From QWHO01 sp039809865 (GTDB lineage: Bacteria > Vulcanimicrobiota > Xenobia > Xenobiales > QWHO01): DNA of 64,000 bases. Below, one piece after another: positions 17,673 through 25,045 of the stretch. The stretch spans positions 48,736 through 112,735 of the forward strand of contig JBDHVW010000015.1 in the NCBI GenBank assembly GCA_039809865.1, given 5' to 3'. Numbering within the stretch: position 1 is the stretch's first letter; each line of letters starts with the position of its first letter. Both the position numbers and the translations under genes were made by a program. The notes below the pieces were generated by a model. The model was given only the letters and a program-made list of their open reading frames with translations. It had not been told where the DNA came from and did not search any database.

Positions 17673-17734
17673 TCCGGGCGAGTATTCGCCAGGCGCAGGG
17701 AGGGGCCCTCGGGCCTGGAACGTGCCCTGCCAGG

Positions 17735-19570
17735 ATGTCGCTCATTCGCCTGGAGAAAATCCACAAATCCTATCGGGACGAGCCGGTGCTCGACGAGGTC
17801 ACCGTCACGCTCGAGCCGCGCGACCGCGTCGGCTTGATCGGCGTCAACGGTTGCGGCAAGACGACGCTGCTCAAGGTGATGGGCGGCGTGGAAGCTCCCG
17901 ACCGCGGCCAGCGCGTGGTGGGAAAGGACGTGGTGGTGGGCTATCTGGCCCAGTCGCCCGATTTGCCGGCCGGTCTCTCGGTGCGCGAGGCCGTCTATCA
18001 CTCTCAGCGCGAGGCTTTGTCTCGACTTGACGAATATACGGCCGCGGCCGCCGCGGGCTCGTCCTCGGCCGATCGGCTGTTTGCCGAGTGCGAGCGCCTG
18101 GGCGTGTGGGAGCTGCAGACCCGGGCGGAGGTGGTGCTGGGCCATCTGGGTCTGGCCGGGATCGAGGCCCGCGTGGACCAGCTCTCCGGCGGCCAGCGCA
18201 AGCGCGTGGCGCTGGCCCAGGTGCTGGTGCAGCAACCGGATGTCTTGCTGCTGGACGAGCCCACCAACCACCTGGACACCGACTCGATCGCGTGGCTCGA
18301 GACGCTGCTGCGCGACTACCGCGGCGCGCTGGCCGTGGTCACCCACGACCGCTATTTTCTGGACACGGTTACCAACCGCACGCTGGAGATCGATCGCGGC
18401 GCGGTCACGGGCTACGTCGGCAACTACGCCGCCTTCCTGGAGAAGAAGCTGGCCCTGCTGGAGCTGGAGGCGGCCTCGGAGGTCAAGCGCCAGAACCTGA
18501 TGCGCCGCGAGCTGGAATGGCTCAAGCGCGGGCCCAGGGCGCGCGCCACCAAACAGAAGGCGCGGGTGGAGCGGGCCCAGGAGCTGGTCGAAGCGGACGT
18601 CTCGGGCCCGGCCCGCAAGCTGGACATGTCGCTGGGCTCGCGGCGTCTCGGGAAGAAGATCCTGGAGCTGGAGAAGGTCTCGTTCGGCTCTCTGTTCAGG
18701 GATTTCGAGTACAAGCTCAAGCCGGGCGATCGCCTGGGCTTCGTCGGTCCCAACGGGTGCGGCAAGACGACGTTGCTGAACGTGATGGCGGGACGGCTGG
18801 CGCCGACCTCGGGCACGGTCGAGAGGGGCTCCACCGTGGCTCTGGGCTACTTCGCTCAGGAGATCCGCGACTTCGATCCTTCCGCGAAAGCTCTCGACGT
18901 GGTGCGCGACGTGAGCGAGAGCATCCCCACCACGGATGGGCGCGTGCTGACGGCCTCGGCGATGATGGAGCGCTTCCTGTTTCCGGGACGCCTGCAGCAC
19001 ACGCCCGTGGGCAAGCTGAGCGGGGGCGAGCGGCGCCGCCTGGAGCTGCTGTGCGTGCTGATGGGCAACCCGAACCTGCTGTTCCTGGACGAGCCCACCA
19101 ACGACCTGGACATCCCCACCCTGGAGCGCCTGGAAGACTACCTGGACGACTTCCCTGGCTGCCTGGTGGTCGTCTCGCACGACCGCTACTTCCTGGATCG
19201 CACGGTGGAGACGACGTTCGTGTTCGAGGGGAACGGCGGGCTGCGGGAGATCCCGGGCAACTACTCGGCCTACCTGGAGTCGCGCGTGGCGCCCGCGGCC
19301 GCGGCCCCGGTGGTTGCGAAGGCGGGCGGCAACTATCAGGTGCAGGCCAAAGCCAAGACCAAGCTCGGCTTCCGCGAAGCGAAAGAGCTCAAGGAGCTGG
19401 AGGTCAGCATCCCCCGGGACGAAGCCCGTCAGGCCGAGTTGGAGGGGCTCTTGGCGAGCGATTCGAGCGACTACGAGGCCACCCACAAGCGCTACACCGA
19501 GCTCGAGGAGCTGAAAGCGCGTCTGGAGCGCTCGCTGGAACGCTGGATGGAGCTCAGCGAGCTGGTCTGA
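17735..19570 (+). CDS. uup: ABC-F family ATPase, Uup-like
   Basis: The 611-residue protein has two ABC domains and no membrane part: Walker A GVNGCGKTT and GPNGCGKTT, signatures LSGGQRKRV and LSGGERRRL, and the ABC-F-type Walker B LLLDEPTNHLD and LFLDEPTNDLD. The inter-domain linker is rich in Arg/Lys (GPRARATKQKARVERAQ), as in ribosome-acting ABC-F proteins. The C-terminus carries a helical hairpin (KELKELEVSIPRDEARQ to the end), which is typical of Uup. Uup-type proteins act on ribosomes or on DNA structures; the drug-resistance subgroup is less likely given this C-terminal coiled coil. It is transcribed divergently from the giant repeat gene, 62 bases apart. Confidence 0.88.
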   Translation: MSLIRLEKIHKSYRDEPVLDEVTVTLEPRDRVGLIGVNGCGKTTLLKVMGGVEAPDRGQRVVGKDVVVGYLAQSPDLPAGLSVREAVYHSQREALSRLDEYTAAAAAGSSSADRLFAECERLGVWELQTRAEVVLGHLGLAGIEARVDQLSGGQRKRVALAQVLVQQPDVLLLDEPTNHLDTDSIAWLETLLRDYRGALAVVTHDRYFLDTVTNRTLEIDRGAVTGYVGNYAAFLEKKLALLELEAASEVKRQNLMRRELEWLKRGPRARATKQKARVERAQELVEADVSGPARKLDMSLGSRRLGKKILELEKVSFGSLFRDFEYKLKPGDRLGFVGPNGCGKTTLLNVMAGRLAPTSGTVERGSTVALGYFAQEIRDFDPSAKALDVVRDVSESIPTTDGRVLTASAMMERFLFPGRLQHTPVGKLSGGERRRLELLCVLMGNPNLLFLDEPTNDLDIPTLERLEDYLDDFPGCLVVVSHDRYFLDRTVETTFVFEGNGGLREIPGNYSAYLESRVAPAAAAPVVAKAGGNYQVQAKAKTKLGFREAKELKELEVSIPRDEARQAELEGLLASDSSDYEATHKRYTELEELKARLERSLERWMELSELV

Positions 19571-19572
19571 GC

Positions 19573-20919
19573 CTACATCCCCAGGCCTTTGGCCACGGCG
19601 TTCCCCGCCCGGCCGCCCAGGTTGGAGCCCAGCGCGTAGCCGGTGAGGCAGCCCACGACCAGACCGATGGCGCCGCCGACGGGCCCGGCCAGGTGGTAGC
19701 CGGCCATCACGCCCGCGAACGGACCGGCCATGCCGCCCGTCAGTCCGCCGACCGCGCCGCCGATGGCGATGCAGCTCGCGCGGCCTTTGTCGACTTTGAA
19801 CGGGTCGGCCTCGAGCTTCTCGAACTTGTCCATCAGGCCCAGCTTGGAGCCCACCCAGCGCACGCCGCGCTCGGCGGGGTCGGAGAAGACGCGCACCGCG
19901 GCGTCGCCGTCGGCGGCCGTGATGTCACCGCGCTTGATGGCTCCGTTCAGGGCACGGTGGGCGCCCTGCACGCCCAGGCCGGCCACGGCCAGGAGCTGGG
20001 TGCCGAAGAGCAAGCCGCTGGTCATATTGAGCACGCCGCTCATGTGTTGCTGCGGATCGTCCGTCTCGCTGCCTTTGCGCAGCTGGTCGAAACCGACCAT
20101 GAATTGCAGTCCGCCGGTGGCCCAGTAGAACACCTCGACGCCGGTGCGGACTCCCTGGTTGGGGAAGGCGTGCTCGCCGATGTAACGGCCCGTCTCGCGG
20201 AACTCGGGACGGTCGATCAGGCGCTGCATGAAGTTCTCGTGCTCTTGCTTGTCGATCAACGCGTACTTCTCGGGGTTGGCCTGCCTCATCCGGTCCGGAT
20301 CGACGTGGTATTTGGCGTAGCTGTCGGCGTAGTCCTCATAGTGGCTCTTGCCCGCATAATCGGTCACGTAGGGCCCGGCGCCCCAGGGCGCGTGGCTGGA
20401 GTGGTTGTGCCCCAGCGTGCTGGGATGCTGGAACCAGGCGCTCGAGTAGTCTTTCGTGTGGCCCACTTCGTGTGTGAGCACCTCGCGGAACCACTCGGGC
20501 GAGATGGAGATCTGCTCGCGGCTCAGGTGAATCGTGTTGGTGACCGTGTGACGGTAGGCCAGCCCGCTGGCATCGGGGATGTCGGGCACGACCATCAGCG
20601 ACTTGACCGTGTTGACGTCCTTGAGCGGGAGGCCATCCAGCACGTTGTAAATGAAGGTTCTCTCGGCCGGGGTGGCGCCCGTGATGGTGGGATAGATGAA
20701 GTGCGGGAAGGCGTGCAACCCGCGGCTCAGCGCCATCGCGTCGTGGGCCCCGGCGGCCATGACCGGGTGCTTGTCCAGGTAGTCGGTGGTGGCGCGGACG
20801 CCGTTGAGGAAGGTATCCAGGACCTTACCGGGGAGGGAGCGCTCGACGGTGGCTTCGTCGGGGATTGGCTTGTCGTTGCGGGGCGTGATGACGGGGGACG
20901 CTGCAGCGGTCACAATCAT
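19573..20919 (-). CDS. HEVGH zinc metallopeptidase-like protein with C-terminal glycine-zipper
   Basis: Residues 150-154 read HEVGH in the context FREVLTHEVGHTKD. About 40 residues on comes SHYEDYADSYAKY, the (Y/F)ExxAxxY pattern that supplies the third zinc ligand in anthrax lethal-factor-like peptidases. The loop between is His-rich (HNHSSHAPWG). The C-terminal 150 residues hold hydrophobic helices and Gly-rich segments (GGAVGGLTGGMAG, GGAIGLVVGCLTG) that could insert into membranes. There is no signal peptide; the start MIVTAAASPVITP resembles other genes here. Peptidase activity is inferred from motif only. It converges on the Uup-like gene with two bases between stops. Confidence 0.65.
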   Translation of the reverse strand: MIVTAAASPVITPRNDKPIPDEATVERSLPGKVLDTFLNGVRATTDYLDKHPVMAAGAHDAMALSRGLHAFPHFIYPTITGATPAERTFIYNVLDGLPLKDVNTVKSLMVVPDIPDASGLAYRHTVTNTIHLSREQISISPEWFREVLTHEVGHTKDYSSAWFQHPSTLGHNHSSHAPWGAGPYVTDYAGKSHYEDYADSYAKYHVDPDRMRQANPEKYALIDKQEHENFMQRLIDRPEFRETGRYIGEHAFPNQGVRTGVEVFYWATGGLQFMVGFDQLRKGSETDDPQQHMSGVLNMTSGLLFGTQLLAVAGLGVQGAHRALNGAIKRGDITAADGDAAVRVFSDPAERGVRWVGSKLGLMDKFEKLEADPFKVDKGRASCIAIGGAVGGLTGGMAGPFAGVMAGYHLAGPVGGAIGLVVGCLTGYALGSNLGGRAGNAVAKGLGM

Positions 20920-20964
20920 GGCAGCTACATCGTAACCTCTGTTTTCGCTGGCCGGGTGAACGAG

Positions 20965-22251
20965 TTATTGCCGTTCCGCCATGGATGTTACATTCACGGA
21001 ACTGGTGTAGAGCGCGGGAACCTTCCCATCCTCGCTGGTGAAGAGCGGCACGACGTCGCTTCCGCAGGGAGCCCCCGCGGTGGGATCGACGGCCAGCCAG
21101 CCCTGGTCGGTGTAGACCTCGGCCCAGACGTGGCCTCCCTGACCCACCATCCAGCCCATGACCTGGCGGGCGGGGATGCCCTGGGCGCGGGCCAGCGTGA
21201 TGAACAGGTCGGAGTAGTCCCAGCACTGGCCGGTCTTCTGAGCCAGGAACTTCTTCACTCCCCAGCGCGAGCCGGTGGTGCCGCCGTAGGTCATCGTTTT
21301 TTGGCCATAAGCCAGGAGCGCCCTGACTTTGTCCGGCTGGCCCTGCACGATCTTATCGGAGAGCTGCTTCAGCTCGGGGTCGTTGCTGGGCCAGAAGGGC
21401 GTGGCGTCGACTTTGCCGGGCGGTCCCGGAGTGGGCGCGAAGGCGACGACATCCTGCTTCGTGATGACCGAGAACTCGGGAAAGCCAAAGCGCGGCTCGG
21501 TCTGCTCCACCTCGGCCTTGGGGTTACGGGGCCGGATGGTGTTGGCGAACTTGAATTGGGGCCGCAGCTTCTGCACCTCGTCGTAGTTGTTGGTGCGGCA
21601 GGCGTTGAACATCCGGTTCCAGGCCATCGGGGCGCAGTCTTGCAGCCCGGCGGCGCGAAACGTCACCCGGTAGCTCTGCTTGAGCGGCTTGTAGCCGAGC
21701 GCGTAGACGGCTTCGGTCAGAAGGTAGTTGTCCGGGCTCACCAGCTCGGTGACGGTGGTTCCCTGCTGAAAGATGCGGAACGGATTGCCCAGCTTGACCG
21801 CCAGGGTCTTCGCGTCTTGCTCGCTGCCGCACACGATGGTGTTGACCTGCAGCGCGTGGCCGTGCACGTCCAGGAAGGTGTTGTTCAGCTTCGTGATGGC
21901 CACGGGCAGCTTGACCTGTTTGGGGTCGACCTCGAGGTCCCGGGTGACTTTCCAGCCTTCCGGCCAGGCGTGGGCCGGCAGGCACAGGAGCAGGAGTAGC
22001 AGCAGTTGCCCGATCAGATAGCGCACGGGAGAGTTTCCCACGACCGTGGCGGTGTGCACGGTATTTCTGGGCAGCTCCAGGTGGTCGCCCGCGTGGAGCG
22101 TCCGCTCCTCCCCCGCCACGGTCATGTGCATCGTCCCGCTGAGCACGCACAGCACCTCATCGTGCGGATGCGTGTGGGGCGGATACTCCGTCCCCGGCAG
22201 GTCCGTCCACTCGAAACACCGATACCTTTTGCGCTCCAACTCGTCTCTCAT
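20965..22251 (-). CDS. Cupin - transmembrane - transglutaminase-like fusion protein
   Basis: Residues 1-80 form a small cupin with PHTHPHDE metal ligands and a later histidine in NTVHTATV. Residues about 80-95 are a leucine run ending PAHAW, like a signal peptide with a cleavage site. The remainder is a transglutaminase-like domain with Cys343 in TGQCWDYSDLF, His374 in GGHVWAEVY and Asp389 in WLAVDPTAG. Read as one chain, the cupin would sit in the cytosol and the peptidase-like domain outside. An internal GTG at 22026 would instead give a normal exported transglutaminase, with the cupin as a separate older gene that lost its stop. Transglutaminase-like proteins of this class are usually proteases or peptide-modifying enzymes. 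Confidence 0.7.
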   Translation of the reverse strand: MRDELERKRYRCFEWTDLPGTEYPPHTHPHDEVLCVLSGTMHMTVAGEERTLHAGDHLELPRNTVHTATVVGNSPVRYLIGQLLLLLLLCLPAHAWPEGWKVTRDLEVDPKQVKLPVAITKLNNTFLDVHGHALQVNTIVCGSEQDAKTLAVKLGNPFRIFQQGTTVTELVSPDNYLLTEAVYALGYKPLKQSYRVTFRAAGLQDCAPMAWNRMFNACRTNNYDEVQKLRPQFKFANTIRPRNPKAEVEQTEPRFGFPEFSVITKQDVVAFAPTPGPPGKVDATPFWPSNDPELKQLSDKIVQGQPDKVRALLAYGQKTMTYGGTTGSRWGVKKFLAQKTGQCWDYSDLFITLARAQGIPARQVMGWMVGQGGHVWAEVYTDQGWLAVDPTAGAPCGSDVVPLFTSEDGKVPALYTSSVNVTSMAERQ

Positions 22252-22329
22252 GGGCCGGCTCTTCTTTCAGACGATTTTCAGGTCCTGGCCCTAGGCTGTT
22301 TGCAGCCTGGAAAAAGGGGAGATCCTGTC

Positions 22330-23565
22330 ATGAACGTCACCGCCACCAACTTCGCTTACTCGAACCCGATTCGCGCCAACAGCGCTCCGGCCGAGCAGGC
22401 TGCCGCCGCTCCGGCTCCGCAAGGCGAGCCTGGCTATGAGGGCAAGAAGGTGGCGTTCGCGGCTCTGCCCTTCTCGGACGGCGAGGACCAGCGCAACAAC
22501 AATCGCGACGTGCTGACCCAGATCGCGACGAAGTCGACCGATGCCAACGAGCGGGTGATCGCCCAGGCCGGCGCTGACATCGGCGCGATGCGGATGTATC
22601 CCAAGACGGCCGTCAACGTGCAGTCGGGCGCGCTCGAGCAGATCGCATACGGCATCAAGGGCACCGTCGGAACCGCCCTGGCCGAGGTCGGCCTGAAAGG
22701 CATCAACGCCGCCACCGAGCCCAACGAATCGCGCAGCATCGGCTGCGCCATCCTCGAGTCGATCGCCGCCAACAGCCAGAACCCCACCGAGGTCGTGCTG
22801 GCCAAAGCCGCCCGCCAGGCCGCGGGAATGCAGATCTTCGACCAGACCGGCGCCAACCTCGTGAAGTCTGCGCTGAGCCAGATCAAGGGGGGTCTCACCG
22901 GCACCCCGGCCCAGGAGGTCGGCAAGCTCGGCCAGCAACTGCCCGAGTTCACCAAGGGCTCCGGCGAGAAAGCCGTGGGCGAGAATTGCAACCTCGGGAT
23001 GGCCCTCTTCAGCTCGCTGAACGCCACCACCGCCAACAAGACCGCCAAGGCGCTGACCGACATGTCGAGCGGCCACGCCAACGCCGGCGAGGGCCTGCAG
23101 AAGGTGCAGCAGGAGGCGTTCGCCGACCTGGTGGCCGGCCGCGAGAGCCAGTATGCCAACACCAAGCCTGCCGAGCTGTTGACCTCCAACAAGAACGCCG
23201 TGGTCTCCGGCATCGGTGGACTGGCCACGCAGATCGGCCTGGTCGGTCTGAGCGCCGCCGGCATGGGCGGGTTCGCCGGGATGATCGGCGGCCTGGTCAT
23301 CGGCACCGCCGCCTTCATGGTGACCAAGGGCGTCTACCACGGGATGATGGAAGTGCAGGCCCGCAAAGCCGGCCCGATGCGCTACAACCAGCAGTACGTC
23401 GACAACGCTTTCAAGGAGGGCTTCGCGTTCGGAGCCAAGGGCAACATCCTGAGCGGATTGCTGCACGGCGGCATCAACGGCGCCGTGTTCAGCTACATCG
23501 GCCCGCCCGCCTCGCTGGTCGTGGGCCCGGGCGTCAGCGCCCTGCTCGGCAAGATCGGCTTCTAA
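22330..23565 (+). CDS. Ala/Gly-rich protein of unknown function
   Basis: The 411-residue product starts at ATG 22330 behind GGGGAG, and begins MNVTATNFAYSNPIRANSAP. The first 290 residues are low-complexity helices rich in Ala, Gly and Asn (for example NRDVLTQIATKSTDANERV). A hydrophobic Gly-rich pair of helices (GIGGLATQIGLVGLSAAG and GGFAGMIGGLVIGTAAF) occupies about residues 296-340, followed by a short aromatic tail. I do not recognise the family. A hairpin AGGCTG-TTTG-CAGCCT (22293-22308) lies in the leader. The style matches the other M-x-V proteins of this zone. Confidence 0.62.
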   Translation: MNVTATNFAYSNPIRANSAPAEQAAAAPAPQGEPGYEGKKVAFAALPFSDGEDQRNNNRDVLTQIATKSTDANERVIAQAGADIGAMRMYPKTAVNVQSGALEQIAYGIKGTVGTALAEVGLKGINAATEPNESRSIGCAILESIAANSQNPTEVVLAKAARQAAGMQIFDQTGANLVKSALSQIKGGLTGTPAQEVGKLGQQLPEFTKGSGEKAVGENCNLGMALFSSLNATTANKTAKALTDMSSGHANAGEGLQKVQQEAFADLVAGRESQYANTKPAELLTSNKNAVVSGIGGLATQIGLVGLSAAGMGGFAGMIGGLVIGTAAFMVTKGVYHGMMEVQARKAGPMRYNQQYVDNAFKEGFAFGAKGNILSGLLHGGINGAVFSYIGPPASLVVGPGVSALLGKIGF

Positions 23566-23583
23566 GGCGGCGAATCTCTCCGT

Positions 23584-24171
23584 ATGGAGACTCTGCGGTC
23601 CATCTCCTTCGAGGAATTTCTGGACTCCACGGACGGCCAGCACGTCGAGTGGGTGGACGGGAAGGTGATCCCCATGGCGGCCGTCGAGTCGGACCACGAT
23701 GAGCTGACGACCTTTCTGGTCATCATCATAAGCCAGTTCGTCGAAAGTAAAGGACTCGGTTCGGTGCACAAAGAGCCTTTCGTGATGAAGGCCGGGCCCG
23801 ATCTACCGGGTCGAAGCCCGGATGTGCTCTTCCTGGCTGCCTCACGAAGGGACCGTCTGCAACGGCTCTTTCTCGATGGCCCCGCCGATCTGGCCATTGA
23901 AGTCGTCAGCCGCGACAGTCGCACCCGCGACCGGGGCGAGAAGTTTTACGAGTACGAGCAGGGCGGTGTGCGCGAGTATTGGCTCCTCGACCCCCTGCGC
24001 CGCCAGGCTGAATTCTACGTGCTCAATGATCAGGGCAGATTCGAGCCAGCCCCGACCCCCGATGGGCGATTTCAGAGCGCCGCCCTGCCGGGCTTCTGGC
24101 TAATTGTCGATTGGCTCTGGCAGCGCCCTTCAACCCTCGAAGTCGCCCGGCAACTCGGGCTGCTCGGCTAG
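23584..24171 (+). CDS. Uma2 family (DUF820) putative endonuclease
   Basis: The 195 residues have the Uma2 features: SFEEFLD, EWVDGKVIPMA, the PD-(D/E)xK-like core GRSPDVLFL followed by LAIEVVSRDSRTRDRGEKFYEYEQGGVREYWLLDP. The Asp, Glu and Lys that would bind metal and phosphate are all present. Family members are very common in cyanobacteria and other Terrabacteria; the biological role is unproven, although the fold is that of restriction-like nucleases. It follows the Ala/Gly-rich gene by 18 bases and overlaps the convergent deamidase-like gene by four bases. Confidence 0.88.
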   Translation: METLRSISFEEFLDSTDGQHVEWVDGKVIPMAAVESDHDELTTFLVIIISQFVESKGLGSVHKEPFVMKAGPDLPGRSPDVLFLAASRRDRLQRLFLDGPADLAIEVVSRDSRTRDRGEKFYEYEQGGVREYWLLDPLRRQAEFYVLNDQGRFEPAPTPDGRFQSAALPGFWLIVDWLWQRPSTLEVARQLGLLG

Positions 24172-24953
24172 GCGGCGATCAAGTAGCGGTTGCAGTCGCC
24201 CGGGTGGTTGTGACACCACTCTTCCTTGATCTCTTTGAGCTCGGCCATATAGCCCGCCGCGTCGTCGTGGGCGGGCTGGAGCGACTCCTCGAAGTCGTTG
24301 TTGGCGCCGCCCTCCTCGAAGGGACCATACTGCGCGTCGCGCGTCACGTCGATCTTGATGGGCGTCTCCTCGTCCCACATCGCGTGCACCCACTCCTGGG
24401 GCTTCATCGGATGGTTGGCCATGCTCGGGTCCATGATGAACGGCTCCACTTTGCCGGTCTTGTCGTCCGCCGCGAAGACCATCGGAGCCACGTGGTACCA
24501 CCACTCGGCATGCATATACTTGTTGTCGGCCGTGAGGCGGCCCGGTGAGTAGGGGTTTTCCAGCATCACGAACATCTTGGCCGAGTTGATGCTGTCCTTG
24601 TGCAGCTGGTCGCACATCAGGTGGGCGCGGGCGTAGCAGCCGTCCGGGATGTACTCGAAGGGGATCTCCTTGTCCGCCGCCAGCTTGTCAAACTCGAGCT
24701 GCAACTCGGAAGTGGTGGGGATGCGCCCCGTCAGCTGCGAGACGTCCTGCTGGTGCTGCAGGCGCACCTCGGGGCCGAGCTCCTCGATAATCTCCGCTTC
24801 CAGCCCGGTCTGGTCGACGTCGGTGTTGGTCGGCGTCTCGTCGAATTCGTCACTGGGCGGAACGAAGGTCTCGGGCCTCGTCTGCAGCCACTCGAGATGC
24901 TTCTTGGCGTCAGCGTGGGGACTTCTTCTGGCAGCTGTGTTATCGATCATCAT
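24168..24953 (-). CDS. Protein-glutaminase-like deamidase
   Basis: The 261-residue protein contains the catalytic pattern of protein-glutamine glutaminases (papain-like deamidases). Cys106 lies in DGCYARAHLMCDQL, His154 in EWWYHVAPMVF and Asp175 in FIMDPSMANHP, with the spacing and flanking residues of the family. Such enzymes convert protein-bound glutamine to glutamate. Known members are secreted with a pro-region, but here no signal peptide is visible. The first 100 residues are acidic and helical and could act as an inhibitory pro-segment or partner-binding region. The last 60 residues are also acidic. ATG 24953 or the adjacent ATG 24950 may be the start. Confidence 0.72.
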   Translation of the reverse strand: MMIDNTAARRSPHADAKKHLEWLQTRPETFVPPSDEFDETPTNTDVDQTGLEAEIIEELGPEVRLQHQQDVSQLTGRIPTTSELQLEFDKLAADKEIPFEYIPDGCYARAHLMCDQLHKDSINSAKMFVMLENPYSPGRLTADNKYMHAEWWYHVAPMVFAADDKTGKVEPFIMDPSMANHPMKPQEWVHAMWDEETPIKIDVTRDAQYGPFEEGGANNDFEESLQPAHDDAAGYMAELKEIKEEWCHNHPGDCNRYLIAA

Positions 24954-25009
24954 AACGCCGCGAGTTTAATCCGACCCGGAAGGAAGAATGATGAACATTT
25001 TGTATCCTC

Positions 25010-25041
25010 TTGACGCGGAGCGTCAACGCCCGTGTTATAAA
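25010..25041 (+). promoter_or_regulatory. Promoter of the CHAT protein gene
   Basis: A TTGACG at 25010-25015 and an extended -10, TGT-TATAAA ending at 25041, precede the ATG at 25046. The spacing is about 18-20 bases depending on the chosen hexamer. The box is so close to the start that the mRNA is probably leaderless. Confidence 0.5.
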
Positions 25042-25045
25042 GCCG

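Noticed and set aside
17669..19486. Minus-strand open frame opposite the Uup-like ABC-F gene
   Set aside because: It mirrors the codon pattern of a well-supported gene and has no domain of its own.
18088..21999. Very long plus-strand open frame (about 1300 codons) across three genes
   Set aside because: It runs through the Uup-like gene in another frame and antisense through two others; Arg/Gly-rich with no motif.
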